Shown here in pieces: positions 58,200 through 64,000 of a stretch of DNA of 64,000 bases. The notes beneath the pieces are model-generated. The model was not told the DNA's origin, searched no databases, and saw nothing but the letters and a program-made list of their open reading frames with translations. This stretch comes from Iamia sp035765045 (GTDB taxonomy: Bacteria; Actinomycetota; Acidimicrobiia; Acidimicrobiales; Iamiaceae): contig DASTYI010000139.1 in the NCBI GenBank assembly GCA_035765045.1, positions 5,611-69,610 of the forward strand, in the 5' to 3' direction. The translations under genes were made by a program, and so were the position numbers. Each line of letters starts with the position of its first letter. Position 1 is the stretch's first letter.

Positions 58200-58973
58200 C
58201 TACCCGCCGTCCCCCGGCGTCCCGCCCTCGTCGCCCCCGGTCGGCCCGTCGGCCGCGGCGCGGGCCTGGCGGACCGCCTCGCGCGCCGCCCCGGTCTGCT
58301 CGGGGAGCCAGCCGGTGACCATGTACCGCACCCGCTCGCCGATGTTGACGGCGTGATCGCCGATCCGCTCGTAGTACCGGCCGATCAGGGCCAGCTGGAC
58401 GGCGGCCTGGACCTCGAAGGCACCCTCGTTGGACGCCTCGAAGATCTCGGCGATGTAGTCCTGGTGGAGGTCGTCGAGCCGGTCGTCGAGGTCGTCGAGG
58501 GCGGCGGCCATGGCCGCGTCGCCGTCGGCGTAGGCGTCGATCGACAGCCGGAAGAGCCGGGCCGCCTCGTCGCCCATCCGGCTGATGAGGCCACGCAGGC
58601 GGGGGGTGTACTCGGTGCCGTAGATGCGCCGGGCGCCCTTGGCGATGTTGACGACGAGGTCGCCGCTGCGCTCGATCTCGCTGACCATCCGCACGCCGGT
58701 GATCAGGCCCCGCAGGTCGCTGGCCATCGGCTGCTGGAGGGCGAAGACGGCGTAGCACTGCTCCTCGGTCTCGAGGGCGAGGGCGTCGAGCGGGTCGTCG
58801 CCGTCGATGATCGCCTGGGCGCCGCCGAGGTCGTGGTCGAGCAGGACCTGCGTCGCCCGCGGGATCCCCTCGGTGACCATCGCCGCCATGCGGACGATGT
58901 CGCCCTTGATGGAGTCGAGCTGCTGGTGGTACGTCCGGCGGGTCTGCACACCGCTCCCCTGGGTCTCGCTCAT
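58200..58973 (-). CDS. phoU: PhoU phosphate signalling protein, copy A
   Basis: 257 residues made of two three-helix PhoU repeats (about 15-115 and 125-225) followed by an acidic, Gly-rich tail. The metal-binding E-x-x-x-D motif is visible in VSEIERSGDLVVNIAKG (about 89-105) and RYYERIGDHAVNIGERV (about 200-216). PhoU links the Pst transporter to SenX3 and prevents the phosphate response when phosphate is plentiful. The second PhoU gene lies directly upstream and shares one base with it. Confidence 0.92.
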   Translation of the reverse strand: MSETQGSGVQTRRTYHQQLDSIKGDIVRMAAMVTEGIPRATQVLLDHDLGGAQAIIDGDDPLDALALETEEQCYAVFALQQPMASDLRGLITGVRMVSEIERSGDLVVNIAKGARRIYGTEYTPRLRGLISRMGDEAARLFRLSIDAYADGDAAMAAALDDLDDRLDDLHQDYIAEIFEASNEGAFEVQAAVQLALIGRYYERIGDHAVNIGERVRYMVTGWLPEQTGAAREAVRQARAAADGPTGGDEGGTPGDGG

Positions 58974-59656
58974 CACCGGATCTCGGCGGTGAGGTGGGCG
59001 GGATCGCCAGTGATCAGGTACCGGATGCGCGCCCCGATGATGGCGGCGTGGTCGGCGATGCGGTCGAGCGATCGGCCCGCCACCAGCGTACGCACGGCGG
59101 CCAGCACGGCGTCGGGTCCCTCGATGCCGAGCAGGTCGCGGCTGAAGCGCTCGGTGAAGGCCTCCATCGGCCGCTGGTCGGCCAGCTCGGACGCCAGCCC
59201 GAGGTCCTGGGCCGACCACGCCCGCAGGGCGGTGCGGTACTGCTCGACGGCGGTGTCGGCCATCGAGAGCAGCAGGTCGAAGGTGGCGGGGTGGGCGCGG
59301 AGCAGCTCCCAGTCGGGCGCCAGCTTGACGACCCGCAGGGCGAGGTCGCCGATCCGCTCCAGCTCGGAGAGCACGCGCAGCACCGAGACGACGAAGCGGA
59401 GGTCGCCGGCCACCGGGCTCTCGCGGGAGAGCAGGTCGTAGCAGCGCTCGGTGAGCGACACGTTCATGGCGTCGATCAGGTCGTCGGCCTGGAGGGTGAC
59501 CAGGGCCAGGTCGGCGTCGCCCGAGCGCAGGACCTCGCGGGTCCGCTCCAGGTTCTCGTCGACCCTGACCCCCATCAGCTCGACCTGGATCCGCAGCTGC
59601 TCGAGCTCGGCCGTGAACGCCTGGCGCACCGGCTTCTCCGAGGAGGGAGTCGCCAT
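58973..59656 (-). CDS. phoU: PhoU phosphate signalling protein, copy B
   Basis: 227 residues, with two three-helix repeats like its neighbour but no tail. The metal motifs read LSELERIGDLALRVVKL (about 94-110) and RSLDRIADHAAIIGARIRYL (about 198-217), the second with Asp for Glu. It is no close copy of the gene downstream, so the pair is an old duplication, perhaps with one PhoU for the transporter and one for the kinase. GAGGC-rich sequence before the ATG may be a ribosome site. Confidence 0.9.
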   Translation of the reverse strand: MATPSSEKPVRQAFTAELEQLRIQVELMGVRVDENLERTREVLRSGDADLALVTLQADDLIDAMNVSLTERCYDLLSRESPVAGDLRFVVSVLRVLSELERIGDLALRVVKLAPDWELLRAHPATFDLLLSMADTAVEQYRTALRAWSAQDLGLASELADQRPMEAFTERFSRDLLGIEGPDAVLAAVRTLVAGRSLDRIADHAAIIGARIRYLITGDPAHLTAEIR

Positions 59657-59664
59657 CGGAGGCC

Positions 59665-60579
59665 TCAGCCGAACCGGCCCGTGACGTAGCTCTCGGTCCG
59701 CTCGTCGGAGGGGTTGGAGAACATGGTCTCGGTGGCGTCGAACTCGACCAGCAGGCCCGTGCGGGTGTCGCTGGTCTCGTTGACCTCGGTGGTGAAGAAG
59801 GCGCAGCGGTCGCTCACCCGGGCGGCCTGCTGCATGTTGTGGGTCACGATCACGATCGTGTACTGCGCCTTGATCTCCTCCATCAGGTCCTCGATGCGCC
59901 CGGTGGCGATCGGGTCCAGGGCCGAGCAGGGCTCGTCCATCAGGATGACCTCGGGGTTGGTGGCCAGGGCCCGGGCGATGCAGAGCCGCTGCTGCTGCCC
60001 GCCGGAGAGGCCGAGGCCCGAGGCCTTGAGGCGGTCCTTGACCTCGTCCCACAGGGCGGCCTGGCGCAGGCTGCGCTCGACGATCTCGTCGAGGGCGGCG
60101 CCCTTCTTGGCGATGCCGGCGGTGCGGGGGCCGTAGGCGACGTTGTCGTAGATCGACTTGGGGAACGGGTTGGGCTTCTGGAACACCATGCCGATCCGCC
60201 GGCGGACCTCGACCGGGTTGACCTTGGGGTCGTAGAGGTCGACGCCGTGGTACCGCAGGTCGCCCTCGACCCGGGCGATCTCGATCAGGTCGTTCATCCG
60301 GTTGAAGCAGCGCAGCACCGTCGTCTTGCCACAGCCCGACGGGCCGATGAAGGCGGTGACCTCGTGCTCCTTGATGTCGAGCTTCACGTCGCGCACGGCG
60401 CGGAAGTCGCCGTAGTAGACGGACAGGTCGTCGACGTCGAAGACGGTGGCGCCGTCGGCCGTCGCCGCCGGGGTGGCGGAGGGCTCGGGCGTCGGCGCCG
60501 CCTTGTCGAGGTCGGTGCGATCGGTCATGGGATGGGCCTCGGTGGAGAGGGGCGGCACGGACGAGGACATGGGGGTCAC
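59665..60579 (-). CDS. pstB: Phosphate ABC transporter ATPase PstB
   Basis: 304 residues from GTG 60579, which overlaps the pstA stop as GTGA; 15-45 residues at the N-terminus are beyond the usual family start, and ATG 60570 or ATG 60528 are possible. Walker A is GPSGCGKTTVLRC, the signature is LSGGQQQRLCIARAL, and Walker B is VILMDEPCSALDP, with HNMQQAARVSD after it. The NPFPKSIYDNVAYGPR segment is specific to PstB. It powers high-affinity phosphate uptake. Confidence 0.93.
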   Translation of the reverse strand: MTPMSSSVPPLSTEAHPMTDRTDLDKAAPTPEPSATPAATADGATVFDVDDLSVYYGDFRAVRDVKLDIKEHEVTAFIGPSGCGKTTVLRCFNRMNDLIEIARVEGDLRYHGVDLYDPKVNPVEVRRRIGMVFQKPNPFPKSIYDNVAYGPRTAGIAKKGAALDEIVERSLRQAALWDEVKDRLKASGLGLSGGQQQRLCIARALATNPEVILMDEPCSALDPIATGRIEDLMEEIKAQYTIVIVTHNMQQAARVSDRCAFFTTEVNETSDTRTGLLVEFDATETMFSNPSDERTESYVTGRFG

Positions 60580-61502
60580 CTGGTCTTCTCGAACTTGTTG
60601 CGGAGGACGATGCCCACGGCGTTGATCCCCAGGATCACGACGAGGGTCACGACGATGGCGGCGGCGGTGTTGTCGGGCCAGCCCTGCGCCGACGGGAGCT
60701 TCGTCCACACCGAGATGATGTGGGGGAGCGAGGTGAAGTCACCGCGGAGGTCGCCCAGCTCGCCGCCGCCGAAGTAGCGCTTGGCCCCGATCAGCAGCAG
60801 CGGGGCGGCCTCGCCCAGGCCGCGGGCCAGGCCGAGGATCGTGCCGGTGAGGATGCCGGGGAGGGCGTTGGGCAGCACGAGGGTGCGGATGACCTCCCAG
60901 CGGGTGGCGCCGGCGCCGAAGCCGCCCTCCCGCAGGGACTTGGGGACGGCCCGGATGGCCTCGGCCGAGGTGATCACCACGATCGGCAGCACCAGGATCG
61001 ACAGCGTCAGGCCGGCCGAGAGGAGCGACTCCCGCCCGGTGAGGGGCTCGAGGCCGCCCCGGGCGAACAGGGCGGCGCCGAGCAGTCCGTAGACGATGGC
61101 GGGGACGCCGGCGAGGTTGCGGATCACGACCTCGATGGCCCGGGTGAAGAGGTTGTCGCTGGCGTACTCCTCGAGGTACAGCGCCGTGGCCACCCCCAGC
61201 GGGAAGGCGACCACGATGATGATGACGCCCATCTGGATGGTGCCCATCAGCGCCTGGTACACGCCGGCGATCTCGGCCCGCTGCGACGTGTAGCGGCTGA
61301 GGAAGTCGCCCACGCCCCGCTCGCTCAGGTACGGGATCCCGACGCTGCCGACGTTCCACAGCAGGGCGATCAGGGTGGCCAGCACCAGGCCGAGGCAGGA
61401 CAGGAGCAGGTAGCGGAAGACCTTCCCGCTGATGTCGGCCTTCTCGCCCCGGAGGCGGGCGGCCACGACGTCGGCGGTGATCTCGGTGGGGACGATGCTC
61501 AT
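60576..61502 (-). CDS. pstA: Phosphate ABC transporter permease PstA
   Basis: 308 residues with about six helices. YQALMGTIQMGVIIIVVAFPLGVATALYLEEYA (about 80-112) and the EAA loop VPKSLREGGFGAGATRWEVIRTLVLPNALPGILTGTILGLARGLGEAAPLLL (about 180-230) are characteristic. It pairs with PstC in the membrane. It starts 10 bases after the pstC stop and is coupled to pstB by GTGA. Confidence 0.93.
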   Translation of the reverse strand: MSIVPTEITADVVAARLRGEKADISGKVFRYLLLSCLGLVLATLIALLWNVGSVGIPYLSERGVGDFLSRYTSQRAEIAGVYQALMGTIQMGVIIIVVAFPLGVATALYLEEYASDNLFTRAIEVVIRNLAGVPAIVYGLLGAALFARGGLEPLTGRESLLSAGLTLSILVLPIVVITSAEAIRAVPKSLREGGFGAGATRWEVIRTLVLPNALPGILTGTILGLARGLGEAAPLLLIGAKRYFGGGELGDLRGDFTSLPHIISVWTKLPSAQGWPDNTAAAIVVTLVVILGINAVGIVLRNKFEKTR

Positions 61503-61512
61503 CGGCGGGTCC

Positions 61513-62448
61513 TCAGTAGGTGATCCGCACGCGGCGCACGAAGCGGGCGGCGACCAGGTTCAGGGCGAGGGTCATCAGGAACAGCACGAGGCCGAGGAAG
61601 AACACCGACTGGTACTCGGGGCCGCCGGCCTGCTGGTCGCTGCCGGTCAGCACGCCGGTCATGGCCGAGGTGATCGTGATGCCGCCGTCGGTCGGCTTCG
61701 ACGCCACCGTCGGCGTCCCGCCCCCGGCGAGGAACACGACCATCGTCTCGCCGACGGCCCGGGACACGGTCAGGATGATCCCGGCCACCAGGCCGGAGAT
61801 GGCGGCCGGCACGACCACCCGGACCACGGTGGTGACCTTCCGGGCGCCGATCCCGTAGGAGGCCTCCCGCATGGCCTGGGGCACGGCCCGGAGGGCGTCC
61901 TCGGAGACCGAGGTCATCAGCGGGATGCAGAGCAGGCCGACGCCGAGGCCGGCGACCAGCAGGTTGAACCGGGGGCTGTCCTCGAAGATCCGCTGGGTGA
62001 TCTCGGGGGCGATGAACCGGAAGGCGAAGTAGCCGACGACCACCGAGGGGATGCTGGCCAGGACCTCGATGATCGGCTTCAGGATGCGCCGGACCCGGGG
62101 CTTGGCGTACTCCGAGAGGTAGATCGCCGCGCCGAGGCCGACCGGCGCCGCCAGCAGCGTGGCCACCAGGGTCACCCACAGGGTGCCGCTCAACGGGGCG
62201 AGCATCCCGTAGCTCTGGCTCCGGGGCCGCCACACGTCGCCGGTCAGGTCACCGAGGTCGATGGCGGTGATGAAGCCGATCGAGTCCCGCAGCAGCGAGA
62301 AGACGATCAGCAGGCTGATGACGATGGCCAGCACGCCGGCGGCGGCCAACGTCTTGCCGACGGCGGCGTCGACGGCGGTGCGGCCGTCGCTGCGGGAGAG
62401 GTCGGCCAAGGTGACGGGGCCGGGGGTCTGGCCGGTGACGTTGCTCAT
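61513..62448 (-). CDS. pstC: Phosphate ABC transporter permease PstC
   Basis: 311 residues with about six helices. PLSGTLWVTLVATLLAAPVGLGAAIYLSEYA (about 75-105), VLASIPSVVVGYFAF (about 118-132) and the EAA loop VPQAMREASYGIGARKVTTVVRVVVPAAISGLVAGIIL (about 190-228) match PstC. It is the first gene after pstS and the start of a pstC-pstA-pstB unit. AGGA lies 5-6 bases before the ATG, and a two-unit PHO box lies about 73 bases upstream. Confidence 0.93.
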   Translation of the reverse strand: MSNVTGQTPGPVTLADLSRSDGRTAVDAAVGKTLAAAGVLAIVISLLIVFSLLRDSIGFITAIDLGDLTGDVWRPRSQSYGMLAPLSGTLWVTLVATLLAAPVGLGAAIYLSEYAKPRVRRILKPIIEVLASIPSVVVGYFAFRFIAPEITQRIFEDSPRFNLLVAGLGVGLLCIPLMTSVSEDALRAVPQAMREASYGIGARKVTTVVRVVVPAAISGLVAGIILTVSRAVGETMVVFLAGGGTPTVASKPTDGGITITSAMTGVLTGSDQQAGGPEYQSVFFLGLVLFLMTLALNLVAARFVRRVRITY

Positions 62449-62520
62449 CGCGGTCCTGGGGTGGGCTCGTCGGTTCCGCGCGCAACCTACGGAGGGCAGG
62501 TGGCGGGGCGGGACGACGAG

Positions 62521-62538
62521 GGTGAACGGGGGGTGAAC
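62521..62538 (-). promoter_or_regulatory. PHO box before pstC (two 11-base units)
   Basis: On the minus strand two GTTCACC heptamers (62538-62532 and 62527-62521) repeat exactly 11 bases apart. PhoP/RegX3 sites in actinobacteria are direct 11-base repeats beginning GTTCACC. The box faces the same way as pstC and gives pstCAB its own control besides the pstS promoter. Confidence 0.75.
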
Positions 62539-62582
62539 AGGGGCCCAACCTTGGGTGGCAGGGCCCGCTGCGGGGGACGGAG

Positions 62583-62611
62583 GAGGCCCCGGCGCCGGGC
62601 GCCGGGGCCTC
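62583..62611 (-). terminator. Terminator-like hairpin after pstS
   Basis: GAGGCCCCGGCGC (62583-62595) and GCGCCGGGGCCTC (62599-62611) form a perfect 13-bp stem with a 3-base loop, 44 bases beyond the pstS stop. It could trim or partly end the pstS transcript so that the binding protein is made in excess of the permeases. Confidence 0.65.
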
Positions 62612-62655
62612 GCTGTCGGACGGTCTCAGCCCCTGGTCACAGGGCTGGCCGGGTC

Positions 62656-63726
62656 TCAGCCGGCGGCCTCGACCTGGGTGCCGGTGGTCCGGTCCTCCCA
62701 CGCCGCCTGGGTGGCCGAGTCGTCGGCCAGGGCGATGTAGTCGGCGCCCTCGACGAAGCCGCTGAGGCCGTCGAGGTAGAAGTCGACGTAGGCCTCGACG
62801 GCCGGGTTCTCCTCGGCCTTGGCCACGTTGACGTAGATGTAGAGGCTCCGCGAGATCGGGTAGCTGCCGTCCTGGATCGTCTCGGCGGTGGGCTCGACGC
62901 AGTCGCCGCCGGGCTCGGCCGACACCGGCATCTTCTTCACGCCGTCGGCCAGGTCGGCGAAGGCGAAGCCGACCCACCCGAGGCCGCCGGGCTCGCCGCC
63001 GACGCCCTCGATGATGGCGTTGTCGTCGGACTGGGCGGCGTAGTCGGTGCGGGTGGTGGCGGCCTCGTCCTCGGTGATGCTGCCGTCCTCGACGCGGGGC
63101 TCGGCCGCCGTCTCCAGGACGATCTCGATGAAGCTGTCGTAGGTGCCCGACTCCTCACCGGGAGCCGTGATCACGAGCGACTCGTCGGGGAACTCGGTGT
63201 CCGAGCCCAGGGCCGAGGCCACCTCGGCGGCGCCGGTCCAGCTGTCGACGCCCTCGGCCTCCGGGCCGATCAGGGCGTAGAGGTCGGCGAAGCTCAGGCA
63301 CTCGAGGGGGTTGTCGGGCGAGGTGATGACGGAGATGCCGTCGATGCCCACCTCGAGCTCGACGAACTCGATGCCCGCCGCCTCGCAGGCCGCGGCCTCC
63401 TCCTCCTTGATCGGGCGGGAGGCGTCGGAGATGTCGGTCTCGCCCGAGCAGAACAGCTCGAAGCCGTCGCCCGTGCCGGGGCCGTCGACGGTGACGTCGA
63501 CCCCGCTGGCCTGCGACCGGAAGGCCTCGGCGACGGCCGTGGAGATGGGGGCGACGGTCGACGAACCGGACACCGAGACGCTGCCCTCCAGCGAGCTGGC
63601 CTCCTCGGGGACCGTGGCGTCGGTGTCACCGGCCTCGTCGGTGTTGTCGTTGCCGCAGGCGCTGGCCGTCAGCAGGAGGGCGGCGGCGAGGGTGGCGATG
63701 CCGGCCCGGCGGAGTCGGGTGTGCAT
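62656..63726 (-). CDS. pstS: Phosphate-binding lipoprotein PstS
   Basis: 356 residues. The signal peptide (IATLAAALLLTASAC) has a lipobox with Cys at about 24, then an acidic linker. The phosphate-binding residues are in VSGSSTVAPISTAVAEAF (about 53-70), CSGETDISDASRPI (about 93-106) and PGEESGTYDSFIEI (about 178-191). It binds phosphate outside the membrane and delivers it to PstCA. The start is ATG 63726 with GGAG about 10 bases upstream. PHO-like direct repeats and a long inverted repeat lie upstream. Confidence 0.93.
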   Translation of the reverse strand: MHTRLRRAGIATLAAALLLTASACGNDNTDEAGDTDATVPEEASSLEGSVSVSGSSTVAPISTAVAEAFRSQASGVDVTVDGPGTGDGFELFCSGETDISDASRPIKEEEAAACEAAGIEFVELEVGIDGISVITSPDNPLECLSFADLYALIGPEAEGVDSWTGAAEVASALGSDTEFPDESLVITAPGEESGTYDSFIEIVLETAAEPRVEDGSITEDEAATTRTDYAAQSDDNAIIEGVGGEPGGLGWVGFAFADLADGVKKMPVSAEPGGDCVEPTAETIQDGSYPISRSLYIYVNVAKAEENPAVEAYVDFYLDGLSGFVEGADYIALADDSATQAAWEDRTTGTQVEAAG

Positions 63727-63817
63727 GTGATGTGGTCTCCTCAGAGGGGTCCAGGGACGCCCCCTCGGAGGGGGCACGCCGCGCAAGGTACGGAGGAGAG
63801 GTGGCCGCCCCCGGTGA

Positions 63818-63857
63818 GCCAGGTGACGGCCCGGTGAACGAGCGACCAACGTTCACC
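63818..63857 (-). promoter_or_regulatory. PHO box region before pstS
   Basis: On the minus strand the 11-base units GTTCACCGGGC (63839-63829) and CGTCACCTGGC (63828-63818) follow each other directly, and a GCTCACC lies next (63819-63813). A further GTTCACC on the plus strand (63851-63857) makes a GGTGAAC/GTTCACC inverted pair. This matches actinobacterial PHO boxes and points to control by RegX3. Confidence 0.7.
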
Positions 63858-63871
63858 CCACCGCCCCACCG

Positions 63872-63935
63872 CCCCCCGGAACTGGCGATCAGATCCGACG
63901 GTCTCCCGTCGGATCCGATCGCCAGTTCGGGGGGG
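63872..63935. repeat. Long inverted repeat upstream of pstS
   Basis: GAACTGGCGATC (63879-63890) and GATCGCCAGTTC (63917-63928) form the outer stem, and GATCCGACGG (63892-63901) and CCGTCGGATC (63906-63915) the inner stem, with a 4-base loop and a single mismatch between them. C and G tracts extend it outside. It may be a terminator for a gene beyond the window edge or a REP-like element. The remaining bases to 64000 show no gene. Confidence 0.7.
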
Positions 63936-64000
63936 TTGGGGTGGGGTGGGGCGGGGTGGGTGAGGGGGACGCTCCTATGGATCGTCAAGTGGGTGAGGGC

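Noticed and set aside
62656..63849. Long start for PstS at 63849
   Set aside because: The lipoprotein signal peptide begins at the ATG at 63726 with a ribosome site. The extra 41 residues would hide the signal peptide and cover the PHO boxes.

Overview
The window is very GC-rich, densely packed actinobacterial DNA. Genes run on both strands, and dozens of neighbours share a 4-base stop/start overlap (GTGA or ATGA). The gene content fits a free-living member of the Acidimicrobiia, possibly near Iamia: a luciferase-like F420-type oxidoreductase, the HEVAHH metalloprotease linked to F420-using actinobacteria, SenX3/RegX3, a UPF0182 protein and the N-terminal motif LWRHPSE. The taxonomy is inference, since no rRNA or other marker is present. 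I saw no tRNA, rRNA, CRISPR array, insertion sequence, integrase or complete prophage. Start choice is unusually informative here because many genes carry a TANNNT box (consensus TAGCCT) 6-9 bases before the first codon and no Shine-Dalgarno, the signature of leaderless transcripts.

Layout. 0-4.8 kb: a SRPBCC protein, a PEP-mutase-like enzyme, and a copper set (chaperone, His-rich membrane-anchored protein, CopA ATPase) behind tandem CsoR-type palindromes. 4.9-6.3 kb: a secreted CHAP hydrolase with FG-GAP repeats. 6.6-24.3 kb: small metabolic operons, including AlkB/unknown/LLM, an aminotransferase with an omega-amidase, SDR and carboxymuconolactone decarboxylase-like enzymes, an ECF sigma factor divergent from an FAD amine-oxidase-like protein, EngB, VOC proteins and enoyl-CoA hydratase. 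24.3-36.2 kb: envelope and signalling genes, namely UPF0182, a DivIVA coiled-coil protein with a phage-head-like tail, a FecR-like protein, a large orphan histidine kinase, a YlbL-type Lon-like protease and a HEAT-repeat protein. 36.2-39.3 kb: bioA-bioF-bioD. 39.3-44.3 kb: a complete branched-chain amino acid ABC transporter. 44.4-49.8 kb: MreB, MoaE, a catalytically dead HtrA-like protein, an epimerase-like protein and a zinc metalloprotease. 50-55 kb: a LysR regulator divergent from a sulfatase, then an MFS transporter. 55.4-63.7 kb: the phosphate regulon regX3-senX3-surE-phoU-phoU-pstB-pstA-pstC-pstS, all on the minus strand, with PHO-box-like direct repeats before pstC and before pstS.

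The most interesting unexplained structure is intergenic and translational. A 29-bp perfect palindrome occurs three times at gene ends. A family of larger hairpins with a shared CGCGACC/GGTCGCG outer stem occurs in two clusters. Short Arg-rich ORFs sit in front of genes with 4-base overlaps, three of them ending in the same CACCGATGA. No gene-free stretch exceeds 300 bases. The longest are 20648-20946 (hairpin cluster), 6305-6583 (two hairpins between convergent genes) and 63727-64000 (pstS upstream region, with PHO boxes and a long inverted repeat).
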